Origin: Flavobacteriaceae bacterium
GTDB taxonomy: Bacteria > Bacteroidota > Bacteroidia > Flavobacteriales > Flavobacteriaceae
Assembly: GCA_030829155.1 (NCBI GenBank)
Contig: JAURBD010000027.1
Coordinates: 1 to 17,259, forward strand
Direction: 5' to 3'
Length of the DNA stretch: 17,259 nt
The stretch's first letter is position 1, and each line of letters starts with the position of its first letter. Made by a program: the position numbers and the translations under genes. This document shows, piece by piece, positions 1 to 7,571 of the stretch. The notes below the pieces were generated by a model. It had not been told where the DNA came from. It saw nothing but the letters and a program-made list of their open reading frames with translations, and did not search any database.

Positions 1-1499
1 AGGTAATGTTCATCAAACAAGATTTCATAGGCATCAATGTACATTTTTATAACATCTGAATAATCCTCCAAAAAAGCATCTATTTTATTTACCCCTTTTT
101 TGGAAATTCTTTTTAAAGTTCCTGAATTAGAAATAAAATTCTGTTCAATAAATCTGATACTTTTTGCGGCGAGATCCAAATATGACTCATTTTTAAAACT
201 AACATAGGACTCCAAAAGACCCGAAGTAAGTATAGCATTCCAAGAACAGATAACTTTATCGTCAAGTCTGGGAAGCATTCTTTCTTTTCTTTTCATCAAA
301 AGAATAGCATCCCATTTAAGAACTTTAGTTTTCAACTCGGATAGATAAATTTTATGTTTTTCTCCAAACTTTTCATCTGTATCAAGTCTTCTTAAAACAT
401 GATTACCATCTTCCCAATATCCACTTTCATTAATGGAATAATAATCTGATACAAGCTCATGTTCATTCGGGAAAAGTTCTTTTATTTCATGTTGCTGCCA
501 AACATAAAAAGCACCCTCAACTAGTACTCCATTCTCATCAATACTGTCCGCATCTAAAGCAGCATAGAAACCCCCTTCGGGAGAAAGTAGATTATCTGAC
601 AAAAAGCGAATGGTTTTTTCGACCGTTTCTCGATAGAGTTGAAGTGGTTTTTCTCGATACGCTTGAGCGTAGAGAGAAAGTAGTTGACCATTGTCATAAC
701 CCATTTTTTCAAAATGAGGTATGTGCCATTCAGAATCTACTGCATAGCGGGAAAAACCTCCACCAATAGCATCAAAAATACCACCTAATGCCATTTTCTC
801 CAGGGATAAATGAAAATGATTTAATGCCTCTTGATTATTACATAGTAATCCTCCGTATTGAATGAATCGAAGTAAAGTAGGCATCATAAACTTTGGAGCA
901 CCAAGGAGCCCTCCGTTTTTTAGATCTCTTTTTGATAGAATTTTATCCAAACTCATCGTAATTTCACCCCATTTGAATTCATTTTCATCGGTTTCATTGA
1001 ACTCAAAATGAGCTAAACCCTTTTCCAATTCATCAGCATATTGAATTACTTTTTCAGGATTTTCCTTGGATAAGGAATAAATTTGAGAAAGGACTTCCAT
1101 CCAACGCTTTTTTGGAAAATAGGTTCCTCCCCAAATGGGTCTTCCATCCGGTAAAGCAATTATATTTAGCGGCCATCCTCCTTGCCCGGTAATTATTTGA
1201 AGCGCATTCATATAAACTTGATCTACATCAGGACGCTCTTCTCGATCAACTTTTATGTTTATGAAATTAGAATTCATCAAAGCAGCAACCTCCTCGTCTT
1301 CGAAGCACTCATGTTCCATTACATGACACCAATGACATGAAGCATAACCAATACTAATTAAAAGTAACTTTCCCTCTTCTTTGGCACGATCAAGATATTT
1401 TTGATCCCATGGAAACCATTGAACAGGATTATGGGCATGTTGAAGTAGATAAGCACTCAGTTCATCAATTAAGGCATTTGTATGCTTTTTTGATTTCAC
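1..1499 (-). CDS. Thioredoxin-domain DUF255 protein (YyaL/SPATA20-like), 3' truncated
   Basis: The frame is open from 1499 to the left edge, giving 499 codons of a protein that is usually about 670-700 residues, so roughly the last quarter is missing. The start is GTG: the only in-frame stop upstream is 24 bases away and there is no ATG before the conserved YLLQHAHNPVQW motif near residues 18-28. A thioredoxin-like domain carries CHWC at residues 55-58. It is followed by the (alpha/alpha)6-barrel part of the family, with GGIFDAIGGGFSRYAVDSEW, HFEKMGYDN and GGFYAALDADS. No frameshift was found on translating the whole stretch. The gene starts 5 bases after the nifU-like stop, so the two are probably co-transcribed. 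The family is widespread, and its N-terminal domain suggests a thiol-redox or cellobiose-epimerase-like role, but the biochemical function is not established. Family assignment is firm; substrate unknown. Confidence 0.93.
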   Translation of the reverse strand, partial: MKSKKHTNALIDELSAYLLQHAHNPVQWFPWDQKYLDRAKEEGKLLLISIGYASCHWCHVMEHECFEDEEVAALMNSNFINIKVDREERPDVDQVYMNALQIITGQGGWPLNIIALPDGRPIWGGTYFPKKRWMEVLSQIYSLSKENPEKVIQYADELEKGLAHFEFNETDENEFKWGEITMSLDKILSKRDLKNGGLLGAPKFMMPTLLRFIQYGGLLCNNQEALNHFHLSLEKMALGGIFDAIGGGFSRYAVDSEWHIPHFEKMGYDNGQLLSLYAQAYREKPLQLYRETVEKTIRFLSDNLLSPEGGFYAALDADSIDENGVLVEGAFYVWQQHEIKELFPNEHELVSDYYSINESGYWEDGNHVLRRLDTDEKFGEKHKIYLSELKTKVLKWDAILLMKRKERMLPRLDDKVICSWNAILTSGLLESYVSFKNESYLDLAAKSIRFIEQNFISNSGTLKRISKKGVNKIDAFLEDYSDVIKMYIDAYEILFDEHY

Positions 1500-1504
1500 A
1501 ATAC

Positions 1505-2398
1505 TTACCCATTGATTGCATTAACAGATGAAATTTTTCCGGGGAGCATTTCTTTGAGCATATTTTCAATTCCATTTTTTAGAGTAAAAGTAGAGGATGG
1601 ACAACCACTACAGGCTCCTTGCAGGATTACTTGCACGTTTTTATTTTCAGCATTGTATGAATCAAAAAGGATATTTCCTCCATCAGCTGCAACAGCAGGC
1701 TTGATATAATCTTCAATAATTCCTATGATTTGCTGAGAAGTTTCGTCTAATTCTACCTCAAGTTTTTCAGCAGTTTTTGTATTTAATATTTCTTTTACTG
1801 CAGTTGTAATTTCATTTCCTTCTTCCAAGAAAGAACGAAGGAACTCTCGAATTTCCATAACGATTTCATCCCATTTAGAAACATCAAATTTGGTAATCGA
1901 AATGTAATTGGTATCCATAAAAACCTCTTTTACAAAAGGAAAATGAAAAAGCTTTTGAGCAAGGGGAGCATTCGAAGTTTCATCAATATCCTTAAACTCA
2001 TAAATTTGATCCACTAATTTTTTGTTCGCAACAAATTTCATTACTGAAGGGTTGGGTGTACTTTCTGCATAAACTGTAATGGGATTTTTTTTTGATGCTT
2101 GGGTTTCATTTATTGCAACACTTCCTGAGTTGAGAAAGTTTTCAATTTCAAGTGAAACATCATCTAACACCTCTTCCCATTCCAAGATATCGAAACGCAT
2201 GATTTCTATAGCCTCTTTTTTTAGAACCACTGACTTTACAAAAGGTAAATAAAACATTTGTTGCGCCAGAGGGGCATCTTTTGCTTCATCTATATTGTTG
2301 TATTGATAAGTTTGAACGATTTGTAATGTTGGTGTTATTTCGAATCGCGCAATAGTTTGATCTTCAGTTAAAGAAGCAGAAACAGAAAATGTAGTCAT
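1505..2398 (-). CDS. NifU-like Fe-S cluster scaffold with two Nfu_N domains
   Basis: This 297-residue protein is a probable iron-sulfur cluster scaffold or carrier. The C-terminal NifU domain (about 220-292) contains the cluster-binding pair C263-x-x-C266 in GACSGCPSS. Ahead of it lie two successive Nfu_N domains (about 5-95 and 105-190), visible as an internal repeat: APLAQQMFYLPFVK in the first and APLAQKLFHFPFVK in the second. The second also has the conserved AESTPNPSVMKF motif. An acidic linker of about 30 residues separates the Nfu_N pair from the NifU domain. The ATG at 2398 is the only reasonable start. The downstream DUF255 thioredoxin-like gene follows after 5 bases, pairing Fe-S and thiol chemistry. 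From memory, this double Nfu_N arrangement is common in Flavobacteriia; single Nfu_N is the rule elsewhere. Functional assignment is strong; client proteins are unknown. Confidence 0.93.
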   Translation of the reverse strand: MTTFSVSASLTEDQTIARFEITPTLQIVQTYQYNNIDEAKDAPLAQQMFYLPFVKSVVLKKEAIEIMRFDILEWEEVLDDVSLEIENFLNSGSVAINETQASKKNPITVYAESTPNPSVMKFVANKKLVDQIYEFKDIDETSNAPLAQKLFHFPFVKEVFMDTNYISITKFDVSKWDEIVMEIREFLRSFLEEGNEITTAVKEILNTKTAEKLEVELDETSQQIIGIIEDYIKPAVAADGGNILFDSYNAENKNVQVILQGACSGCPSSTFTLKNGIENMLKEMLPGKISSVNAING

Positions 2399-2497
2399 TG
2401 TAAATTTTTTGTAAAAATACTGAATTCTCTTATTTCTTAATAAAAATTATTGGGTTTCGTTTTGTTGAAAGTAGTATATTCGAAAAAAAGTAGTACA
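2399..2497. promoter_or_regulatory. Divergent intergenic region with candidate promoter for the gamma-CA gene
   Basis: This 99-base AT-rich gap separates two divergent genes. On the plus strand TTG at 2450-2452, a 22-base spacer and TATATTCG at 2475-2482 resemble the Bacteroidota promoter (TTG, 17-23 bases, TAnnTTTG) with one mismatch, and end 15 bases before the ATG at 2498. On the minus strand TATTTTTA (2419-2412) sits 13 bases before the nifU-like ATG, but I see no matching -33 TTG. The promoter calls are inference from consensus only. Confidence 0.35.
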
Positions 2498-3013
2498 ATG
2501 CTCATCAAAACAGTTCGTGGGTTTACACCTCAATGTGGCTCAGATTGCTTTATTGCAGAAAACGCAACTCTCATAGGAGATCTAATTTTGGGGGACCAAT
2601 GTTCTGTATGGTATCAAGCTGTGATTAGGGGAGATGTTAATTCAATCCGCATAGGGAATAGGGTGAATATTCAGGACGGGGCAGTTATTCACGCTACTTA
2701 CAAAAAATCAAAAACAACCATAGGGAATGATGTTTCCATAGGGCATAATGCTATTATTCATGGATGTACTCTCAATGATCATGTTTTGGTTGGAATGGGC
2801 AGTATTATTATGGATAATGCTGTGGTAGAATCGAATTCCATCATTGCAGCTGGGAGTGTTGTAAAACAAAACACGCATGTTCCAAAAGGATCTATTTTTG
2901 CTGGAATTCCTGCACGAAAAATTAAAGACATCGACCCAAAACTTCAAAAAGGTGAAATTGAAAGAATAGCCCAAAATTATTTGATATATTCCGGTTGGTT
3001 TAAGTCTGATTAA
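2498..3013 (+). CDS. Gamma carbonic anhydrase family protein (hexapeptide repeat)
   Basis: The product is 171 residues and forms a left-handed beta-helix of the LbetaH type, shown by repeated hexapeptides such as IGDLIL, IGNRVN, IGNDVS and IGHNAI. Three histidines sit where the family binds zinc: H65 in GAVIHAT, H83 in IGHNA and H88 in IIHG. The frame is open from 2450, but the ATG at 2498 gives the usual family length and start (MLIKTVRGFTP), and a candidate promoter lies inside the longer version, so the shorter start is preferred. Members are annotated as gamma carbonic anhydrase, YrdA or PaaY; many have weak or no proven anhydrase activity, so catalysis is inferred. It is the sole plus-strand gene here, and its stop codon abuts the stop codon of murI on the other strand with no base between. 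Confidence 0.9.
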   Translation: MLIKTVRGFTPQCGSDCFIAENATLIGDLILGDQCSVWYQAVIRGDVNSIRIGNRVNIQDGAVIHATYKKSKTTIGNDVSIGHNAIIHGCTLNDHVLVGMGSIIMDNAVVESNSIIAAGSVVKQNTHVPKGSIFAGIPARKIKDIDPKLQKGEIERIAQNYLIYSGWFKSD

Positions 3014-3796
3014 TCAAAAGTTTACCACCTTTATTTTTTCGGATATAAAGTTCGATAAGGTTGATTTTGTTGAAGAACTGAAATATTTTACGGTTTTATC
3101 TAAATTTTTTGAAGACAACAATTTTTCTTTTTTTAAAACTCTGAAGGTTTGTTTTGCAACTGCATCAGCACTGTCTATAATTTGAATGTTTTTTGGTAAA
3201 ATAATTTGAAGTAAAGGGATAAGAAAAGTGTAATGAGTGCATCCTAACACGAGGATGTCTAGATTTTGACCAAGCATTGGCTTTATATATGAATTTAATA
3301 AATCAACAAGTTTAGAATTCATTAATTCACCCTTTTCTATAGCCTCAACTAATCCATCTCCAATTTGTTCAATAACATTTACATTTTGGGTAAAGGTATT
3401 ACTTGTTTGAGCAAACAATCGACTACTCAATGTACCTCGTGTAGCCAGAACTCCAATAACTTTTGTTTTACTATTTAAAGCAGCTGGTTTTATAGCAGGT
3501 TCAATTCCTATAAAAGGTATATCATACCGAGTTCTTAATGCATCTATAGCATTAGTTGTAGCCGTATTACATGCCACAACCACAAGTTTACATCCTCTAG
3601 AGATAAGAAAATCTACAATTTGAAAGCAACGCTCAGAGATTTCTTCTTTTGATTTCTTCCCGTAAGGAGCATTGGCATCATCAGAAACATAAATAAACTG
3701 TTCTTGAGGCAACATCGATTTCAGAGAAGAAAGTATCGTTAGTCCTCCAACTCCTGAGTCAAATACCCCGAGACAAGTATTTTGCTTTATTTTCAT
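3014..3796 (-). CDS. murI: Glutamate racemase MurI
   Basis: This 260-residue cytoplasmic enzyme interconverts L- and D-glutamate, providing D-Glu for peptidoglycan. Its signatures are VFDSGVGGLTIL near the N-terminus (D13, S14), the first catalytic cysteine C76 in VVACNTAT, and the second, C186, in LGCTHYTFLIPLL with H188. All expected catalytic residues are present and the length is normal. The ATG at 3796 is the only start before the FDSGVGG motif. The gene is last in the envelope cluster behind the two Skp-like genes, but a strong terminator lies immediately in front of it, with the T-tract ending two bases before the ATG. Its expression therefore depends on readthrough or on a promoter within that short gap. 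It converges with the gamma carbonic anhydrase gene with zero spacing. Confidence 0.97.
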   Translation of the reverse strand: MKIKQNTCLGVFDSGVGGLTILSSLKSMLPQEQFIYVSDDANAPYGKKSKEEISERCFQIVDFLISRGCKLVVVACNTATTNAIDALRTRYDIPFIGIEPAIKPAALNSKTKVIGVLATRGTLSSRLFAQTSNTFTQNVNVIEQIGDGLVEAIEKGELMNSKLVDLLNSYIKPMLGQNLDILVLGCTHYTFLIPLLQIILPKNIQIIDSADAVAKQTFRVLKKEKLLSSKNLDKTVKYFSSSTKSTLSNFISEKIKVVNF

Positions 3797-3798
3797 AG

Positions 3799-3833
3799 AA
3801 AAAAAACTGCCTTATCAAAGATAAGGCAGTTTT
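3799..3833 (-). terminator. Intrinsic terminator between the Skp-like gene and murI
   Basis: A perfect 14-bp inverted repeat (arms 3803-3816 and 3820-3833, 3-base loop at 3817-3819) has the GC-containing core CTGCCTTATC. On the minus strand it runs into eight T residues (3806-3799), four of them still within the stem. It lies 26 bases after the second Skp-like stop codon, as expected for the end of that transcript. The T-tract ends two bases before the murI ATG at 3796. Confidence 0.88.
3816..3823 (-). promoter_or_regulatory. Candidate -7 promoter box for murI inside the terminator loop
   Basis: Read on the minus strand, the loop and flanking stem spell TATCTTTG, an exact match to the Bacteroidota -7 consensus TAnnTTTG. 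It ends 19 bases before the murI ATG, comparable to the 11-16 bases seen for other candidate promoters in this window. No TTG lies 17-23 bases upstream (the nearest is about 28 away), so promoter function is uncertain. Confidence 0.3.
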
Positions 3834-3859
3834 AAATTAGAATTTAGAAAACAATTTTT

Positions 3860-4369
3860 TTAAAATCCTAGTTCAGATTTTACATCAGCCATTAAATCTT
3901 TTCCTTTTGCCATGATAACACTTCCCCCCGCACTTGCATCAAGAACATAATCAAAACCCTGAGCAGAAGCTATTTTTTCGATAGCAGCTCTTGCTTTTTC
4001 ATACAAAGGACGCATCATTTCACCTTGTTTTTTCTGCAAATCTTGTGCAGCTGTTTCACGGTATTTTTGAATGTTTTGTTGCATACTTTCTAACTCCGTT
4101 TGACGTGCTTGATTAGTTACATCAGTTTGGTTAGCTGCATCTGCAGAATACGACTGTGCTTTTGTTTGAAATTCTTTGTAAGTATTTTCAATCTCTTTAG
4201 TGTAAGTTTCTTCAACTGCTTTGATTTGTTTTTGAGCAGCAATAACCTCAGGCATTTCACTGATCAACTTTTGAGTGTCAATATGAGCGATTTTAGACTG
4301 TGCATAAGTTAAAGTCATTGGTAACGCAGTCATTAAGGTAGCTAGTAATAGTGTTTTTAAATTTTTCAT
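3860..4369 (-). CDS. OmpH/Skp-family periplasmic chaperone (second copy)
   Basis: The 169-residue product starts with a signal peptide (MKNLKTLLLATLMTAL, likely cut after TYA at residue 23). It continues into KIAHIDTQKLISEMPEV, a typical OmpH/Skp opening, then a long charged, Gln-rich coiled coil at about 40-120. The end (GFDYVLDASAGGSVIMAKG) is also characteristic of the family. Skp proteins hold unfolded outer-membrane proteins in the periplasm and hand them to BamA. The gene follows a paralogous Skp-like gene by 26 bases, which in turn follows bamA, fitting a chaperone plus insertase operon. A terminator lies directly downstream, so this is the end of the main transcript. Confidence in the family is high; whether the two copies have different clients is unknown. 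Confidence 0.93.
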   Translation of the reverse strand: MKNLKTLLLATLMTALPMTLTYAQSKIAHIDTQKLISEMPEVIAAQKQIKAVEETYTKEIENTYKEFQTKAQSYSADAANQTDVTNQARQTELESMQQNIQKYRETAAQDLQKKQGEMMRPLYEKARAAIEKIASAQGFDYVLDASAGGSVIMAKGKDLMADVKSELGF

Positions 4370-4395
4370 TTTTTTTGAATTTATTTGAGCGTATA

Positions 4396-4986
4396 TTAGT
4401 TTTTCAGTTTTTTAATTTGTTCTTCTCTTTTTTTGAGTTGTTCTTTTCTATCATCAATTCTGTTTTGAGCATTTATTTTTCTTAAAACGAGGTCACTAAT
4501 ATCGTAATTTTTTGCGGAATACAACATAACCAAGTCTGAAGATCTGTCAAAAATGAAGTCGTATTTTCTTTCTTGAGCTATTTCTCTTACTATTCCGAGC
4601 ACTCGATCTTGTATGGGTTTCAAAAGTTTGGATTTCTGTTGGATTAATTCTCCTCTTGGCCCAAATTTTTGAGTTTGAAAATTCACGATATCTGAAGCAA
4701 AGTCATTAATTTCTATTTGACGATCAGATATTAAGTTAGGAGTAAGCAGTGCTTTTTCAGCATTAAGTGCATCCTCTAATTTTTTTAATTGAAGTCTTTG
4801 TAATTCAATTTCTTTTTTCCAATTTTCAACCTTTTTATCTAAAAGTAGATTAGCCGTTTTGTATTCATCAACACTTTCTAAAATAACATCCATGTCGATA
4901 TAACCAATCCGAACTCCCCGTTGTGCTAAACTTATTTGAGCAGAAAAAATAGTAATTAAAAGTAAAAATGTTATTCGTTTTATCAT
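4396..4986 (-). CDS. OmpH/Skp-family periplasmic chaperone (first copy)
   Basis: Starting at the ATG at 4986 the product has 196 residues, with a signal peptide MIKRITFLLLITIFSAQISL cleaved near SLA-Q. The frame is open further upstream to 5025, but that would add 13 residues overlapping bamA and spoil the signal peptide. RVGIGYIDMD-like text (here VRIGYIDMDVILESV) opens the OmpH domain. A coiled coil rich in Lys, Glu and Leu spans about 45-115, and YDFIFDRSSDLVMLYSAKNYDISD is the conserved C-terminal segment. A further basic/acidic helix (about 170-196, DDRKEQLKKREEQIKKLKN) extends beyond the shorter paralogue. The start lies 2 bases after the bamA stop, so translation is probably coupled. 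Likely role: periplasmic holding chaperone for BamA substrates. Confidence 0.92.
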   Translation of the reverse strand: MIKRITFLLLITIFSAQISLAQRGVRIGYIDMDVILESVDEYKTANLLLDKKVENWKKEIELQRLQLKKLEDALNAEKALLTPNLISDRQIEINDFASDIVNFQTQKFGPRGELIQQKSKLLKPIQDRVLGIVREIAQERKYDFIFDRSSDLVMLYSAKNYDISDLVLRKINAQNRIDDRKEQLKKREEQIKKLKN

Positions 4987-4988
4987 TT

Positions 4989-7571
4989 TTAAAATTGTTG
5001 TCCAATTATGAAGTGTGTCTCCCATCCATGGGCGCCTGTTTCTTGAGAATTAGCAGCGTCGAACCCATACCCAAAATCGATTCCTAAAAGGCCAAAGGCA
5101 GGCATGAAAATTCGTATCCCAGCTCCAGCGGATCGCTTAGAGTTAAAGGGGTTAAAATCACCAAAACTATTGTATCCATTACCCGCCTCTAAAAAACTGA
5201 GGGCAAAAATTGACGCACTAGGTTTTAGGGTTATCGGATATCGTAGTTCTAATGAAAACTTATTGTAAATAGTCGATCCATCTCTAGATGATAAGGATTG
5301 GTTATCATATCCTCTCAATGCAATGGTTTCTCTACCATCTAATGAGTAATTTGCCATTCCATCACCTCCAAGGAAAAAGCGTTCAAAGGGAATTGCTCCT
5401 CGATCTTTATTGTATGTTCCTAAGAAACCAAAGTCTGCTTGAGTTTTTAAGATAAGTTTTCCTATGATTCTTGAGTACCAAGTTCCATTGAATTTAATTT
5501 TATAAAATTCAAGCCATTTAAATTTTTCTTGATCGATCTTGGCTTGATCCACCACCAGTTCACCTGTTGTTGTGTCTAGTCTTTTGTATTCTGGTAGGTT
5601 TTGAAGATTTCCAAAATCTGTGTCACTAAACAAACTAAATGGAGGAGTAAACTTTCCGCTGATAATAAAACTTGATCCACTGGTTGGGAAAATCGGATTT
5701 ACGGCAGTATTATTTCGAGATAACGAAATGGTGTAGGCTATATTATTTGAATTCCCGTTTCCAAAGGTAAATAGTCCAGTAAAATAATTTTGAAGATTAT
5801 AATATTGGAATGAGATTGCTTGAGAAAGTGTAAAGTAGTCATCGGGAACTCTAAGTCTTTTTGCAATCCCCAAGGTTAGACTACTAATCTCAAAAGATTG
5901 GCTTCTATCTGCTCTTTGGGTAAAAAAGTCATATCGATATTGATTGGTTCTAGAAATCGATGTAGAAAACTGTACGGGCTGCTGACCCCCTAACCAAGGC
6001 TCTGAAAATGAAAAGCTATATGTATTATAAAATTGACTTGCTTGTAATCGAAGACTCAATGATTGACCATCACCAGAGGGAACGGGTTTATACGAAGACT
6101 TGTCAAAAATATTTCGAATGGAGAAATTATTAAAGGAAAGACCCAGTGTTCCAATAAAGCCACCTCCTCCATAACCACCTTGAAGTTCAATTTGACTTGC
6201 ACCAGATTCTACTAGCCCAAATTCAATATCTACAGTACCTGCATTGGGATCTACATTTTTAAAATCAGGATTGATTTGCTCTGCATCAAAAAACCCCAAT
6301 TGACCTAATTCACGAACAGTACGCACAACCTTATCTTTGCTGTACAATTCTCCTGGTTTTGTCCTTAACTCTCTGAAAATTACATGGTCGTTAGTTTTGT
6401 CGTTTCCAACAACAGTAATTTTATTGAAAGAAGCTAATTTCCCTTCAGTAATTCGAATCTCGAAATTAATGGTATCATTTTCCGCACTGACTTCAACTGC
6501 ATTGATGTTAGAAAAAAGATACCCATTGTTTTGATACAAGTTAGTAATGTCATTTCCATCAGGTTTAGAGTCATCGGCTATTCTCTCTTTCAAAAGAATT
6601 CCGTTGTAAGTATCTCCTTTTTTTATCCCGAGAACCGAAGAAAGAATTCGATCTGTATAAGCCGCATTACCCAGATACTTAATATCTCCAAAATAATAAC
6701 GGTTTCCTTCTTCAATAGAGAGTTTAATTTCAAGCTCACTTTTATCTTTATCGATGATTGTATCACCTAAAATACGGGCATCTCGATATCCTTTTTCTTT
6801 ATAAAAATCAATTAAAGAAGTCAAATCCTCTTGGTAATCATCACGGATAAATTTTGATTTTTTCCAAAAGCGAACAACGTTTTTCTTTTTGGTGTTTTTG
6901 AATTTTGAAGCTAGTTTTTTAGCATTAAACTTCTCAACACCTTCGAAATCTATTGATTTAATTTTTACGCGTTTTCCTCGGTCAATATTAACAACCATTT
7001 TTAAGACATTTTTGGTTGTAGAGTCGGGGATAGTATTTAGGACCACTTTGGCATTTAAAAAGCCTTCTTTCTTATATTTATTGATGATGTAGTTTTTGGT
7101 ATTGGTCAAAAAACTCTCAGAAAGCTTTTTGCCTTTAGTCAATTCAGTGTCTTTGATTATGTTCTGAGCTTTTGATTTTTTAATTCCAACGATTTTTACA
7201 TCTGACAATGTGGGTAATTCTTCGATCTCAATTTCTAAGGTAATTAGATTCCCATTTACCCCTGCTGTGTAGAAATTAATGTTACTAAAAAGTTCAAGAT
7301 TCCAAAGCTTTTGAATCACATTGCTAATTTCCTCACCAGGAACTTGAATGGATTGACCCTTTCGAAGACCACTGTATGATATTACAGTTTTGTCCTCATA
7401 ACTTTTGAGTCCAGTAACTATAATGGAATCAATTATGTATTTTTTTGAAGCCTTATATGCACTTGGCGAGGGGGTTTGCGCATTTATAGAAACACCACTC
7501 AAGAGCATCCCCATCACACACAAAAAGAATAGTAAGTTTTTATAAAGAGACTTATGTATTGAGTTGTTCAC
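4989..7571 (-). CDS. bamA: Outer membrane protein assembly factor BamA (Omp85)
   Basis: About 860 residues form the central outer-membrane insertase. A signal peptide (KNLLFFLCVMGMLLSGVSINA) is followed by several POTRA repeats over about residues 45-450, recognisable by segments such as IIDSIIVTGLKSYEDK and FNKITVVGNDKTNDHV. A 16-stranded beta-barrel follows to the C-terminus, which ends in phenylalanine as barrel proteins do. The conserved ALRGYDN in the barrel corresponds to the VRGF/Y lid-loop motif. The start is uncertain: there is no ATG before residue 20. I chose GTG at 7571, which leaves a basic n-region; TTG at 7583 is the alternative, and the ATGs near 7514 would cut into the signal peptide. 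With GTG the gene overlaps uppS by 20 bases. Downstream come two Skp-like chaperone genes, its functional partners. Confidence 0.95.
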   Translation of the reverse strand: MNNSIHKSLYKNLLFFLCVMGMLLSGVSINAQTPSPSAYKASKKYIIDSIIVTGLKSYEDKTVISYSGLRKGQSIQVPGEEISNVIQKLWNLELFSNINFYTAGVNGNLITLEIEIEELPTLSDVKIVGIKKSKAQNIIKDTELTKGKKLSESFLTNTKNYIINKYKKEGFLNAKVVLNTIPDSTTKNVLKMVVNIDRGKRVKIKSIDFEGVEKFNAKKLASKFKNTKKKNVVRFWKKSKFIRDDYQEDLTSLIDFYKEKGYRDARILGDTIIDKDKSELEIKLSIEEGNRYYFGDIKYLGNAAYTDRILSSVLGIKKGDTYNGILLKERIADDSKPDGNDITNLYQNNGYLFSNINAVEVSAENDTINFEIRITEGKLASFNKITVVGNDKTNDHVIFRELRTKPGELYSKDKVVRTVRELGQLGFFDAEQINPDFKNVDPNAGTVDIEFGLVESGASQIELQGGYGGGGFIGTLGLSFNNFSIRNIFDKSSYKPVPSGDGQSLSLRLQASQFYNTYSFSFSEPWLGGQQPVQFSTSISRTNQYRYDFFTQRADRSQSFEISSLTLGIAKRLRVPDDYFTLSQAISFQYYNLQNYFTGLFTFGNGNSNNIAYTISLSRNNTAVNPIFPTSGSSFIISGKFTPPFSLFSDTDFGNLQNLPEYKRLDTTTGELVVDQAKIDQEKFKWLEFYKIKFNGTWYSRIIGKLILKTQADFGFLGTYNKDRGAIPFERFFLGGDGMANYSLDGRETIALRGYDNQSLSSRDGSTIYNKFSLELRYPITLKPSASIFALSFLEAGNGYNSFGDFNPFNSKRSAGAGIRIFMPAFGLLGIDFGYGFDAANSQETGAHGWETHFIIGQQF

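Noticed and set aside
2450..2497. Longer start for the gamma carbonic anhydrase gene
   Set aside because: The extra 16 residues have no match to the family and overlap the candidate promoter.
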